Positions 23,503 to 31,876 are shown, counted from the stretch's first letter. The stretch is 36,649 nt of DNA from Halobacillus litoralis (GCF_009856445.1 NZ_WMFA01000016.1:1-36649); one strand, 5' to 3'. A program made the numbers and translations. The notes: generated from the sequence alone by a model not told the origin.

Positions 23503-24525
23503 ATGCAAAGACGTTTTCTGATCCTGTTGTTCAGCCTGTTCGTCTTAGGTGCTTTGACAGCTTGTGGCTCACAATCAAAAGAAGATGTCGTCAAGAAGCT
23601 TGAAAAACAGTCGGAAGAAATGGCTGGATATAAGACCGAAGCGAATATGAAGATGCGTACAGGGAAGGAAGAACAGAAATACAACATTCAAGTGTGGCAT
23701 AAAAAGGATGATTTTTACCGCGTGAAGCTTCAAAATGACCAGGATGAAAAAGGAAGCCAGATCATCTTGAAAAATGACAGCGGCGTGTATGTCCTGACGC
23801 CAGCCTTGAACAAGAGCTTCAAGTTCCAAAGCGAATGGCCTCAGAACACAAGTCAACCTTACCTCTATGCTTCGCTGCTGAATGATATCAAAGCGGATCC
23901 GGATGCAGAATTCAATGCTTCCGAAAACTACTTTGTGTTCAAGACGAAGACAAATTATCAGAATAACAAGACCCTGCCGTTCCAGGAGATTTATTTTGAT
24001 AAGAAAACGTATCACCCTGTAATGGTGAAAGTGTTCGATCAGGATATGAATGCTCTCGTAGAAGTTCAATTCGCGAACTTTGCGAAAGACGATTCGATGA
24101 AGAAGGAAGACTTTGATGTCGATAAGAATATGGCCATGGCTCCGACGGAAGCCCCTGTTGCCAACATGGAAGGGGAAGAGCTTGAGGAGGTCCTTTACCC
24201 ACAAGAAACGTTCGGTGCTGAACTTGCAGACGAGCGTGAAGTGAAGACAGAAGATGGAAAACGATTCATCATGACTTATGCAGGGGATAAGAACTTCACA
24301 TTGGTCCAGGAAAAGGCGGAGGTGCAATCGGCAAGTGCTCAATACTCTGTCCAGGTGAACGGTGAGCCTGTCCAGCTTTGGGACGGGGTGTTTGCAGCCT
24401 TCGAACATAACCGTCTGGAATGGAACCACAATGGAACGACCTATCAACTTGCGAGCAATGAATTGACACAGGATGAAATGGTCGCTGTCGCAAGTTCAAT
24501 CAACACAGCTGCGATGGTGAAATAA
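23503..24525 (+). CDS. ydcC: YdcC-type lipoprotein (LolA/outer-membrane-carrier-like fold)
   Basis: 340 residues. The signal peptide MQRRFLILLFSLFVLGALTA ends in the lipobox L-T-A-C with Cys21 as the lipidated residue, so the protein is anchored outside the membrane. The rest is soluble and resembles the LolA/LppX-like beta fold predicted for Bacillus YdcC: KTEANMKMRTGKEEQKYNIQ, YVLTPALNKSFKFQSEWPQN, and FDKKTYHPVMVKVFDQD. ATG 23503 follows AAAGGAG by 9 bases, which lie partly in a hairpin. Location after acpS and before alr is as in B. subtilis. YdcC is linked to sporulation and cell-envelope processes in relatives; a precise activity is not established. Confidence 0.88.
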   Translation: MQRRFLILLFSLFVLGALTACGSQSKEDVVKKLEKQSEEMAGYKTEANMKMRTGKEEQKYNIQVWHKKDDFYRVKLQNDQDEKGSQIILKNDSGVYVLTPALNKSFKFQSEWPQNTSQPYLYASLLNDIKADPDAEFNASENYFVFKTKTNYQNNKTLPFQEIYFDKKTYHPVMVKVFDQDMNALVEVQFANFAKDDSMKKEDFDVDKNMAMAPTEAPVANMEGEELEEVLYPQETFGAELADEREVKTEDGKRFIMTYAGDKNFTLVQEKAEVQSASAQYSVQVNGEPVQLWDGVFAAFEHNRLEWNHNGTTYQLASNELTQDEMVAVASSINTAAMVK

Positions 24526-24533
24526 AATTGGAA

Positions 24534-24566
24534 GGAGCAGGCTTAACGGTCTGCTTTATTTTTTGG
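24534..24566 (+). terminator. Intrinsic terminator of the acpS-nnr-ydcC unit
   Basis: AGCAGGC (24536-24542) pairs with GTCTGCT (24549-24555), one G-U, loop of six, then a T-rich run. From here to 24683 nothing else was recognised. Confidence 0.75.
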
Positions 24567-24683
24567 TCTTCTACTGAGGAGGAAGATCTCCCTCTTAAGC
24601 TTCACTCTCCGGAATCCTGAGAGCCTCTAATTTCCCTAGCTTAATCATCAAACCTAACCGTTATTCCTGCTTCTTTTATGTAT

Positions 24684-24712
24684 TTGACACCGGCTTCTTC
24701 TCATTCAATAAT
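24684..24712 (+). promoter_or_regulatory. Candidate sigma-A promoter of alr
   Basis: TTGACA (24684-24689), 17 bases, AATAAT (24707-24712). Confidence 0.6.
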
Positions 24713-24740
24713 AAAAAGATAGAGAGAGGAGCGGGTCAAA

Positions 24741-25901
24741 GTGGCATGGGATACGTATTATAGAGATTCAATTGCAGAGATTGAATTAACGGCGATTGAG
24801 TATAATATACAGCAATTGAAACAACGATTGGAAAATGGAACAGACATTTGCGCGGTAGTCAAAGCGGACGCCTATGGACATGGTGATGTTCAAGTCGCAA
24901 GGGCCGCTTTGAAAGCAGGGGCGAAGAGTCTGGCCGTCGCACTATTAGACGAAGCATTGAAACTGAGAAAAGCAGGAATTGAGGCCCCGATCCTCGTCAT
25001 GGGCTGGACACGTCCTCAGGATGCGGCCGTTGCTGCTGAAAACAACATCGCATTGACGGTCTTCCAAAAAGGTTGGCTGGAGGAAGCAGAAGTTTTAAAG
25101 GACACTGCTCCTTTAAAACTTCATTTGAAAATCGATACAGGAATGGGGCGGATCGGTGTACGGACGGTTGCAGAATTAGAGGGGATCCTTTCTTTTCTTA
25201 CAGAAACCGCCGCGTTTCATTTGGAAGCTTTATTCACGCATTTTGCTACAGCGGATGAGGAAGACTCACAGTATTTTAATGAACAACAAGAGCGCTGGGA
25301 CGAAATGTTTTCGTATTTTAAGAGGAATTGGGTAGAAGATGTCGAAATTCATACAAGTAACAGTGCGACAAGTATGAGGGTGCCGGAGCGGATGGACCAT
25401 TTTGTCCGGTTTGGTATCAGTATGTACGGACTTTATCCCTCCCCCCATGTCAAAAAAGAAAGGCCGATCGACTTGAAACCTGCTTTTTCTCTGACGAGCC
25501 GGTTAATCCATGTCAAAAAAATAGAGGCTGGAGAATCGATCAGTTATGGGGCTACCTACACCGCGGAAAAAGAAGAGTGGATCGGCACCATTCCGTTTGG
25601 TTATGCGGATGGATGGATCCGTAAACTTCAAGATGCAGATGTCCTGGTCGACGGGAAACGGCAGCCGATTGTCGGAAGAATTTGCATGGATCAATTCATG
25701 ATTCGGCTGGATCAGGAATATCCTATAGGGACAAAGGTTACCTTAATTGGTAAACAAGGGAATCAAGAAATTTCAGCTGATGAAATAGCAGAGCATCTCG
25801 AAACGATCAATTATGAGATTCCCTGCATGATCAGCCAAAGGGTGCCGAGAGTTTTTCAGGAAGGTGGGAGAACGGTAGAAGTAAGAAATTCCTTGCTGTG
25901 A
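24741..25901 (+). CDS. alr: Alanine racemase
   Basis: 386 residues. The PLP-binding lysine is Lys41 in AVVKADAYGHG; MGRIGVR, HTSNSATSM, VRFGISMYGLYPS and the catalytic tyrosine segment SISYGATYTAE (near residue 270) are present, with GRICMDQFMI near the C-terminus. It interconverts L- and D-alanine as a PLP-dependent dimer, providing D-alanine for peptidoglycan. The start is GTG 24741, preceded by AGAGAGGAG; the encoded MAWDTYYRDSIAEI agrees with the beginning of Bacillus Alr. It lies between ydcC and the ndoAI-ndoA pair, as in B. subtilis. Its own promoter is likely because a terminator separates it from ydcC. Confidence 0.97.
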   Translation: MAWDTYYRDSIAEIELTAIEYNIQQLKQRLENGTDICAVVKADAYGHGDVQVARAALKAGAKSLAVALLDEALKLRKAGIEAPILVMGWTRPQDAAVAAENNIALTVFQKGWLEEAEVLKDTAPLKLHLKIDTGMGRIGVRTVAELEGILSFLTETAAFHLEALFTHFATADEEDSQYFNEQQERWDEMFSYFKRNWVEDVEIHTSNSATSMRVPERMDHFVRFGISMYGLYPSPHVKKERPIDLKPAFSLTSRLIHVKKIEAGESISYGATYTAEKEEWIGTIPFGYADGWIRKLQDADVLVDGKRQPIVGRICMDQFMIRLDQEYPIGTKVTLIGKQGNQEISADEIAEHLETINYEIPCMISQRVPRVFQEGGRTVEVRNSLL

Positions 25902-25981
25902 GGAATCTTCCCGTTTTCGGACAATTCTCCCGATGTAAGGATAAAAGCTTTCATAATTCACGAAAAAATTCCAACACTCCT

Positions 25982-26010
25982 TTGCAATGGACACTCCCGT
26001 TTGATAAGAT
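25982..26010 (+). promoter_or_regulatory. Sigma-A promoter of ndoAI-ndoA
   Basis: TTGCAA (25982-25987), 17 bases, TAAGAT (26005-26010), about 57 bases before the TTG start of ndoAI. Confidence 0.65.
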
Positions 26011-26066
26011 TAGAGTGGACTAATTGACTGGTTTCTTTTGAGAGAAGATGGTGGAGGTGTATGGTT

Positions 26067-26342
26067 TTGTCCGATAGCATGCAGGAGATTGTCATCCGGA
26101 TTCCGGATAACCTACTCAATGAAGTGGATGGCTTCATTCAACTCGATAACAGTGATCGGAGCGATTTCATGTGTCAAGCAACGAAAATGTATTTGCGTGA
26201 GAAGAAACAGCGACATATTAGAGAATCCATGCGTAGAGGCTACATGGAAATGGCGAAAATCAATTTAAATATCGCTTCAGAAGCGTTTCAAGCTGAAGAG
26301 GAGGCCGAACACACCCTGGAGCAACTAGTGAGCGGGGTGTGA
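26067..26342 (+). CDS. ndoAI: Antitoxin EndoAI (NdoAI, MazE-like)
   Basis: 91 residues. The N-terminal ribbon-helix-helix region is [20 protein letters not shown] and the toxin-binding tail contains [20 protein letters not shown], which is almost the same as in B. subtilis EndoAI ([13 protein letters not shown]). It neutralises the NdoA ribonuclease by occupying its RNA-binding surface and probably autoregulates the operon. GGAGG (26053-26057) is only 3 bases from ATG 26061 but 9 bases from TTG 26067, and the TTG start gives [10 protein letters not shown], matching the MSESS-type start of the family, so TTG was chosen. ndoA starts five bases after its stop. Confidence 0.92.
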   Translation: MSDSMQEIVIRIPDNLLNEVDGFIQLDNSDRSDFMCQATKMYLREKKQRHIRESMRRGYMEMAKINLNIASEAFQAEEEAEHTLEQLVSGV

Positions 26343-26347
26343 AGCCA

Positions 26348-26698
26348 GTGATAGTCAAACGAGGTGACGTTTATTTCGCTGATTTGTCCCCAGTTGTGGG
26401 ATCAGAACAAGGCGGGGTTCGTCCTGTACTCGTCCTTCAAAATGATATTGGTAATCGTTTTAGCCCTACCGTGATCGTAGCCGCGATTACAGCGCAAATA
26501 CAAAAAGCCAAACTTCCAACACATGTCGAAATTAATGCAGAAAAATATGGGTTCGAGCGAAATTCTGTAATCCTACTGGAACAGATCAGAACGATTGACA
26601 AGCAGCGTTTGACCGATAAGATTACTCAACTTGATGAACCGATGATGCAGCAGGTCAACAAAGCCTTGCAGATCAGCCTCGGTTTGATCGACTTTTAA
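26348..26698 (+). CDS. ndoA: Endoribonuclease EndoA toxin (NdoA, MazF-like)
   Basis: 116 residues, the family length. [59 protein letters not shown] and [17 protein letters not shown] are nearly identical to B. subtilis EndoA, which cleaves mRNA at UACAU sites. GTG 26348 was chosen over GTG 26339 because it reproduces the known N-terminus and length. It is followed by a strong terminator and then the rsbR operon, the same order as in B. subtilis. Confidence 0.96.
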   Translation: MIVKRGDVYFADLSPVVGSEQGGVRPVLVLQNDIGNRFSPTVIVAAITAQIQKAKLPTHVEINAEKYGFERNSVILLEQIRTIDKQRLTDKITQLDEPMMQQVNKALQISLGLIDF

Positions 26699-26717
26699 TC
26701 GGAATGTACGTCGTGGA

Positions 26718-26757
26718 TGAAATAAAGTTACCTTTTTAAGGTAACTTTATTTTTTTG
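26718..26757 (+). terminator. Intrinsic terminator of ndoAI-ndoA
   Basis: A 14-bp perfect stem (26721-26734 with 26738-26751), loop TTT, then T to 26756. Confidence 0.92.
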
Positions 26758-26767
26758 TGCTTTTGTA

Positions 26768-26793
26768 GTTTATAATGGGGATAGACAGGGTAT
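26768..26793 (+). promoter_or_regulatory. Candidate sigma-B promoter upstream of rsbR
   Basis: GTTTAT (26768-26773), 14 bases, GGGTAT (26788-26793), directly after the ndoA terminator and about 200 bases before rsbR. A TATAAT (26771-26776) overlaps it but has no good -35. From 26794 to 26980 no gene was recognised; a TATACT at 26939-26944 also lacks a -35. Confidence 0.55.
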
Positions 26794-26995
26794 CGTTGAT
26801 GGCGTGTTTTTTATTCCCGGATTTTTAAATAGAAACTTGTCATTTTACAGAGGGTATGGGAAAGATACTCTTGTGTAAATGCCGTTGTGACGAGAACGAA
26901 GGCAAATGGTGTAAAAGGAAGTCTTTTTCTGATAAAATTATACTTAGATAGTATAAGGACGAACAATAGAGGGTTATGAGGCGGAGGTTTAGATA

Positions 26996-27865
26996 ATGGA
27001 CGAAAGACTGAAAAATGTAGTAGTAGAACATAGTGATGACATTGTCAAAATGTGGTTGGAGGAAGTCAACACACATAAGAAGAATGATTATACATCGACG
27101 ATTTCTGATGAAATGTTCGAAAGTACGAACCGTGAATTTGTCAACGTGATTTTTTCCAGTATTGAGAAGCAGGGACTATCTTCTGACCTGGATGATTTCT
27201 CTGAACGCCTGATCAATCTCGGGTGGCCGTTGAGTTATTTAACGGACGGGATGCAAGTGTTCCGGCGTGTGGTGACAGATTTCATCCTCAAACAATCGGA
27301 AAAAATCGACTCCGATTACTTTTCCGAGGTCCTTCGTAAAGTAGATGGGTGGGTCGATCCGATCATCAACCGTCTTGTGAATGAATATTCAGGGAGCTGG
27401 GAGCACATCGTTTCCTTGCAAAGGGTGGCTTTACAAGAGCTTTCCGCGCCTTTAATTCCTGTGATGGAGAACATTACGATCATGCCTCTGATCGGAACCA
27501 TCGACACGGAGCGGGCCAAGTTAATCATGGAGAACCTTCTGGACGGTGTAATCAAACATAACGCCGAAGTTGTATTGATCGATATTACAGGTGTTCCGGT
27601 TGTCGATACGATGGTCGCCCATCACATAATTCAGGCAGCTGAGGCTGTAAGGCTGATCGGTTCCCGGTGCATTTTAGTGGGAATCCGTCCTGAAATAGCA
27701 CAGACGATTGTGAACCTCGGCATCGATTTAGGCAAGTTCCCTACGAAGAGTTCATTGCGCAAAGGTTTCCAAACAGCATTAGAATTAACAAATCGTCGTA
27801 TTGAAGAAACCCAGAACAACGATGAAGACATCGAAAAACTAATTGATTCGCTAGACAGGGAGTGA
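26996..27865 (+). CDS. rsbR: Stressosome co-antagonist RsbR
   Basis: 289 residues. The N-terminal half (1-150) is the variable non-haem-globin sensor domain. The C-terminal STAS domain (about 160-275) contains [20 protein letters not shown] and [16 protein letters not shown], with the Thr in V-V-D-T and the Thr in A-Q-T as the likely targets of the RsbT kinase. RsbR and RsbS form the large stressosome core that holds RsbT until stress. ATG 26996 lies 8 bases after GGAGG. First gene of the eight-gene operon; rsbS starts five codons after its end. Confidence 0.95.
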   Translation: MDERLKNVVVEHSDDIVKMWLEEVNTHKKNDYTSTISDEMFESTNREFVNVIFSSIEKQGLSSDLDDFSERLINLGWPLSYLTDGMQVFRRVVTDFILKQSEKIDSDYFSEVLRKVDGWVDPIINRLVNEYSGSWEHIVSLQRVALQELSAPLIPVMENITIMPLIGTIDTERAKLIMENLLDGVIKHNAEVVLIDITGVPVVDTMVAHHIIQAAEAVRLIGSRCILVGIRPEIAQTIVNLGIDLGKFPTKSSLRKGFQTALELTNRRIEETQNNDEDIEKLIDSLDRE

Positions 27866-27869
27866 AAAC

Positions 27870-28226
27870 ATGAGGATACCTATTTTAAAGCTTCACAACT
27901 ATTTACTCATTTCCATACAAATCGATTTGGATGACCAGACGGCTATCCAGTTCCAAGAAGATCTTTTGAGCAAGATTCATGAAAGCGGAGCGACAGGTGT
28001 CGTCATTGATTTGACATCCGTTGATATCATCGATTCTTTCATTGCTAAAGTTTTGGGAGACGTTGTGACGATGTCGGATTTGATGGGGGCCAAAGTTGTT
28101 TTGACGGGGATCCAACCGGCAGTTGCAATGACTCTTATTGACCTAGGTATACACATGCAAGATGTCCCGACCGCGTTAGATCTAGAACAAGGATTGATCA
28201 AACTTCGCCAGGAATTGGAGGAGTGA
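27870..28226 (+). CDS. rsbS: Stressosome antagonist RsbS
   Basis: 118 residues made of a single STAS domain. [20 protein letters not shown] has the phosphorylatable Ser56 in I-I-D-S-F (the counterpart of Ser59 in B. subtilis), and [19 protein letters not shown] follows. RsbS keeps RsbT bound in the stressosome; its phosphorylation by RsbT frees the kinase to activate RsbU. It sits between rsbR and rsbT with only a few bases on each side, so translation of the three is coupled. ATG 27870 follows AGGGAGTGAAAAC. Confidence 0.96.
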   Translation: MRIPILKLHNYLLISIQIDLDDQTAIQFQEDLLSKIHESGATGVVIDLTSVDIIDSFIAKVLGDVVTMSDLMGAKVVLTGIQPAVAMTLIDLGIHMQDVPTALDLEQGLIKLRQELEE

Positions 28227-28228
28227 AT

Positions 28229-28630
28229 ATGGACTTTCAATCCTGTGTCAACATTAAAAAGGAATGGGACATCGTCGGAGCCAGGCAACTTGGACGAGAT
28301 ATATCCAGAAAGATCGGCTTCGGGACTGTCGATCAAGCAAGGATTGCCACGGCCATTTCTGAACTGGCACGGAACATTTATTTATATGCAGGAACAGGCA
28401 AGGTCTGTTTCGAAGCACTCGAAGACATGAATAAAAAAGGAATCCGGATCGTCGCTACGGATGAAGGACCTGGAATTAAAGATATCAGTCAAGTTATGGA
28501 AGATGGGTTCACTACCTCAGGAGGGCTCGGAGCAGGGCTGCCAGGAGTGAAACGGTTAATGGATGACTTTGATATCGTATCAGCAGAAGGTGAAGGTACA
28601 GAAATCACTGTCGTCAAATGGCTCCGGTAA
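28229..28630 (+). CDS. rsbT: Stressosome serine/threonine kinase RsbT
   Basis: 133 residues, the same as B. subtilis. A GHKL/HATPase-c fold: ATAISELARNIYLYAG (N box with Asn), ATDEGPGIKDI (G1 box), SGGLGAGLPGVKRLMDDF (G2 region). It phosphorylates RsbR and RsbS and then activates the RsbU phosphatase. GTG 28223 overlaps the rsbS stop, but ATG 28229, seven bases after GGAGG, gives the known N-terminal pattern M-x-x-Q-S-C-V and was chosen. Confidence 0.96.
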   Translation: MDFQSCVNIKKEWDIVGARQLGRDISRKIGFGTVDQARIATAISELARNIYLYAGTGKVCFEALEDMNKKGIRIVATDEGPGIKDISQVMEDGFTTSGGLGAGLPGVKRLMDDFDIVSAEGEGTEITVVKWLR

Positions 28631-28644
28631 AGGAGGTAAGATGA

Positions 28645-29655
28645 ATGAACACATTGAAACTCGATTTAGAAAATTATAAAGAACTATTACAAGAGTATAT
28701 TAAGACTGAGGATGAGCAAGCTCTATACCAAGCGGAACAGTTCAGTAAGCATTCCATGCAGCAGAACATTTCGCCGGAAGAGATCATCAATGTCCATATC
28801 CAATCGCTACAAGAAATATACCCGGATATGCCTGACTATATTCAGTCATCTATGAACTTTCTTCTGGAAACCATGATTTCTTATGGATTGGCTTACCAGG
28901 AGTATCAGACGCTGCGGGAAAAGCAGCTTGAACTCAAATCGGAAATTTCCGTCGCTGCCAATATGCAAAAAACGTTATTGTCGACAGTGAAACCGGATTT
29001 GTCTGACATTGATGTAGGGGCTTTAAGTGTTCCTGCCAAGCAAATGAACGGGGACTATCATCACTTCGTCCACGATGGAAAAGGGAGTCTTGGAATTGCT
29101 GTCGCCGATGTCATAGGTAAAGGTGTGCCTGCTGCACTCTGTATGTCGATGATCAAGTATTCCATGGACAGTTTTTCAGGGATGCGGACAGACCCTAGTG
29201 TCATACTGGGCAGTTTGAACCGTGTGGTTGAACGGAACGTAGATGCAAGCATGTTCATTACGATGTTCTACGGTTTGTATAATTCGAACGAGCATACGTT
29301 TACTTTCTCATCAGCCGGTCATGAACCGGGTTATTATTACCATAAAGATCGTGATGAGTTTGAGGAGATCGATGTGCCAGGGCTTGTACTCGGCGTATCC
29401 CCTGAGGTTACGTATAAGCAGTACGAAAAGAGAGTGGAAAAAGGAGATATGATCATCCTTCTGACCGATGGGGTAACAGAATGTCGCCAAGGGGACCGTT
29501 TCATCGATCAGGAAGAAATCCTGCATGTCATCAAGCAATATTCCCATCTCCCTGCACAAGGAATTGTGGACCAAGTGTATAAACACTTTGAGCGTCTGCA
29601 GGACTTCCAGTTGAGAGATGACTTCACCTTGATTATTTTAAGAAGAAACGTTTAA
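28645..29655 (+). CDS. rsbU: PP2C-type phosphatase RsbU (RsbT-activated)
   Basis: 336 residues. The first 85 are the helical RsbT-binding domain; then a linker and the SpoIIE/PP2C catalytic domain (about 120-335) with SVPAKQMNGDYHHFVHDGKG, GIAVADVIGKGVPAALCMSM, FSSAGHEPGYYY and ILLTDGVTECRQ. When activated by RsbT it dephosphorylates RsbV-P, releasing sigma-B under environmental stress. G-D-Y-H-H replaces the usual G-D-Y-Y-D metal site segment, so the Asp of Asp-Tyr remains but the second Asp is His. ATG 28645 follows AAAGGAGG. A sigma-B promoter begins in its last codons. Confidence 0.95.
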   Translation: MNTLKLDLENYKELLQEYIKTEDEQALYQAEQFSKHSMQQNISPEEIINVHIQSLQEIYPDMPDYIQSSMNFLLETMISYGLAYQEYQTLREKQLELKSEISVAANMQKTLLSTVKPDLSDIDVGALSVPAKQMNGDYHHFVHDGKGSLGIAVADVIGKGVPAALCMSMIKYSMDSFSGMRTDPSVILGSLNRVVERNVDASMFITMFYGLYNSNEHTFTFSSAGHEPGYYYHKDRDEFEEIDVPGLVLGVSPEVTYKQYEKRVEKGDMIILLTDGVTECRQGDRFIDQEEILHVIKQYSHLPAQGIVDQVYKHFERLQDFQLRDDFTLIILRRNV

Positions 29656-29675
29656 TGACTGTATAAGCAGGGTAA
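29650..29675 (+). promoter_or_regulatory. Sigma-B promoter of rsbV-rsbW-sigB-rsbX
   Basis: GTTTAA (29650-29655, including the rsbU stop codon), 14 bases, GGGTAA (29670-29675). This is a perfect sigma-B consensus at the place where B. subtilis has its autoregulatory promoter. Confidence 0.9.
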
Positions 29676-29720
29676 GCAATTATGTAGTACGTTTTTTAGG
29701 AAACATTGGGAGGGATTATG

Positions 29721-30050
29721 ATGAATTTATCTATAGATGTTACGAACAATGAAGGTGTCTCAAATGTCGTCCTTACCGGAGAAGTGGATGCATTCACAGC
29801 ACCCAAATTAAAAGATACACTGCTGCCACTAACGAAAGAAAAAGGCCAGGTTGTAGAAGTGGATTTTCAAGATGTGAATTACATGGACTCCACGGGTCTT
29901 GGTGTTTTCATCAGTGCCTTGAAATCAACGAAGGAGCATGAGTCAGAGATGCGCCTTGTTCATATGCAGGACCGTGTTTACCGCCTCTTCAAGATTACGG
30001 GATTGACAGAAATTATTAACATCGAGTCTACAGTACAAGGTGGAATGTAA
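29721..30050 (+). CDS. rsbV: Anti-anti-sigma factor RsbV
   Basis: 109 residues, identical in length to B. subtilis RsbV. STAS domain with VVLTGEVDAFTAPKLKDTL and the phosphorylation loop VNYMDSTGLGVFI, where Ser57 is the expected RsbW target. Unphosphorylated RsbV binds RsbW and frees sigma-B. Two adjacent ATGs (29718, 29721); GGGAGGG ends 6 bases before the second, which also gives the family start MNLSIDV. Two bases separate it from rsbW. Confidence 0.96.
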   Translation: MNLSIDVTNNEGVSNVVLTGEVDAFTAPKLKDTLLPLTKEKGQVVEVDFQDVNYMDSTGLGVFISALKSTKEHESEMRLVHMQDRVYRLFKITGLTEIINIESTVQGGM

Positions 30051-30052
30051 AC

Positions 30053-30529
30053 ATGGAACCATTTGATTTTGTTGAAGTGAAGGTACCTGCCAAAGCGGAA
30101 TACATCGGGGTCGTCCGTCTGAGTATATCAGGGATTGCCAACCGAATGGGATTCACTTACGAAGATATCGAGGATTTGAAAGTAGCCATTTCAGAAGCGA
30201 TTACAAATGCTGTCAAACATGCATACAAAGAAACAGGCGAAGGTGAAATCACCATCGGTTTCGGTGTATATCAGGACAGGCTTGAAGTAATGGTCGCTGA
30301 CCATGGAGGAAGCTTTAACCTGGGTGAAATTAAGGAAGATATCGGTCCTTATAAACAAGATGATGATATCGAAGAACTGCGCGAAGGAGGCTTTGGCCTG
30401 TTTCTCATTGACGCTCTGATGGACAAAGTTGAAATCAATAGCAAATATGGAGTCATTGTCCTTATGACAAAATATCTCCATGAAACCGGGGTGGGTCAAG
30501 ATGGCGACCAAATCACAACACCACAATGA
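30053..30529 (+). CDS. rsbW: Anti-sigma-B factor and serine kinase RsbW
   Basis: 158 residues, GHKL kinase fold: VAISEAITNAVKHAYKE (N box), VADHGGSFNLGEI (G1; one Gly of the usual D-x-G-x-G is Ser-Phe region), REGGFGLFLIDALMDKVEI (G2). It binds sigma-B to keep it inactive and phosphorylates RsbV. Its last 29 bases overlap sigB, a conserved arrangement that couples synthesis of the sigma factor and its inhibitor. Confidence 0.96.
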   Translation: MEPFDFVEVKVPAKAEYIGVVRLSISGIANRMGFTYEDIEDLKVAISEAITNAVKHAYKETGEGEITIGFGVYQDRLEVMVADHGGSFNLGEIKEDIGPYKQDDDIEELREGGFGLFLIDALMDKVEINSKYGVIVLMTKYLHETGVGQDGDQITTPQ

Positions 30530-31280
30530 GGAAGTTTACGAATGGATCGCCTATTTACAAGAGAATCCGAGAGATGAAGAAGTCCAGGAGAAGGTCGTCC
30601 TCGTTTATAAGGATCTTGTAGAATCCATTGCTCGTAAATACTCAAAAAACAGCACCATCCATGAAGACTTGGTTCAAGTCGGCATGCTGGGACTGTTGGC
30701 GGCAATCAGAAGATATGATGCCGATTTCGGCAAGTCCTTTGAATCGTTTGCTATTCCGACAATCATTGGTGAGATCAAACGGTTTATTCGTGACAAGACA
30801 TGGAGTGTTCATGTCCCACGTAGAATCAAGGAACTTGGGCCGAAAATCAAAAAGGTTTCGGAAGAGCTGACAAACACTCTACAACGCTCTCCTTCCGTTA
30901 AAGAAATCGCCGATGAGTTGGAAGTATCTGAAGAGGATATCCTTGAAACGATGGAAATGGGCAAAAGTTATAAAGCTCTTTCTGTTGACCGTAAGATTGA
31001 AGCTGACTCTGACGGAAGCACCGTCACCATCCTTGATTTAATTGGAAATCAGGAAGATGGTTATTCCAACATCGACCAGAGAATGCTCCTGGAGAAGATT
31101 CTCCCAATCCTTAGCGAACGTGAACAGGAAATCTTACAATGTACGTACTTTGAGAATATGAGTCAGAAAGATACAGGTGAACGGCTGGGAATCTCCCAAA
31201 TGCACGTGTCCCGTTTGCAAAGGCGGGCATTGAGAAAACTGAGAGAAGCCCTTCAGTCTGAATCCGTCGAGGTATTCTAG
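30501..31280 (+). CDS. sigB: General stress sigma factor SigB
   Basis: 259 residues. Region 2 has HEDLVQVGMLGLLAAIRRYD, the FGKSFESFAIPTIIGEIKRF segment and RDKTWSVHVPRRIKELGPKI. Region 3 has RSPSVKEIADELEVSEEDIL and region 4 the helix-turn-helix MSQKDTGERLGISQMHVSRL. LETMEMGKSYKALSVD is highly characteristic of SigB. It directs RNA polymerase to GTTTAA / GGGWAW promoters; four such sites are visible in this window. ATG 30501 was chosen over 30480 because GGGGTGGG ends five bases before it. The stop codon overlaps the rsbX start by one base. Confidence 0.97.
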   Translation: MATKSQHHNEEVYEWIAYLQENPRDEEVQEKVVLVYKDLVESIARKYSKNSTIHEDLVQVGMLGLLAAIRRYDADFGKSFESFAIPTIIGEIKRFIRDKTWSVHVPRRIKELGPKIKKVSEELTNTLQRSPSVKEIADELEVSEEDILETMEMGKSYKALSVDRKIEADSDGSTVTILDLIGNQEDGYSNIDQRMLLEKILPILSEREQEILQCTYFENMSQKDTGERLGISQMHVSRLQRRALRKLREALQSESVEVF

Positions 31281-31876
31281 TGGAAAAGGAGAATAAACGG
31301 GTGGATCTGTCTATTTTCCAAAAAGCCAAAAAAGGGAATTATTACTGCGGAGACAGCTATTTCTACAAGGAAACGGACGATGCATTCCTTTGTGCTCTCG
31401 CCGATGGTCTCGGTAGTGGAGAAATGGCCCGTGAATCGTCCAAAGCGGTTATGGAAGTGATAGAGGAACATCCAGATTTGACGCTGGAAGCTCTCATCAA
31501 AAAATGTAATGAGGTGTTGGTAGGGAAACGTGGAGTCGTCCTGGGAATTTTAAGGATTGACTTTGACAATCGTACTTACTCTTATTCATCTATTGGTAAC
31601 ATCGGGGTGATTACTGTGGACCCGGATGGTAAGCGTAACCGTAACATTCCATTGGCTGGTTACTTATCAGGTTATCCACGAAAGTTGAGAATCTCACGTG
31701 GAACAGTGCAGAAAGGGATGATATTCCTGATGTTTTCAGACGGAGTCAATGACCGTCGTCTGTCTTCGAACCTCACTCATTCCAAGAACGTTGAGCAAAT
31801 CACTCAACAATATAAAGAATTATATGGTCAATCGCGTGATGATGATATTACCCTGATTGCCATGGCATATAATTAA
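31280..31876 (+). CDS. rsbX: Phosphoserine phosphatase RsbX (feedback regulator)
   Basis: 198 residues against 199 in B. subtilis. PP2C fold: YYCGDSYFYKETDDAFLCAL, then ADGLGSGEMARESSKA, SSIGNIGVITVDPDG, PLAGYLSGYPRKLRI, MFSDGVNDRRL and SRDDDITLIAMA. It dephosphorylates RsbS-P and RsbR-P and so resets the stressosome. GTG 31280 shares its first base with the sigB stop (TAG) and has GAGG 7 bases upstream; GTG 31301 after AAGGAG is possible but would remove residues before the conserved part. Confidence 0.93.
   Translation: MEKENKRVDLSIFQKAKKGNYYCGDSYFYKETDDAFLCALADGLGSGEMARESSKAVMEVIEEHPDLTLEALIKKCNEVLVGKRGVVLGILRIDFDNRTYSYSSIGNIGVITVDPDGKRNRNIPLAGYLSGYPRKLRISRGTVQKGMIFLMFSDGVNDRRLSSNLTHSKNVEQITQQYKELYGQSRDDDITLIAMAYN

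Noticed and set aside
23575-24447. 290-codon minus-strand frame opposite ydcC
   Set aside because: It is a shadow of the coding frame of the lipoprotein gene; it has no ribosome-binding site and resembles no family.
26067-26698. Mobile toxin-antitoxin module
   Set aside because: The near identity to EndoAI/EndoA and the conserved position between alr and rsbR show it is the core chromosomal module of Bacillaceae.
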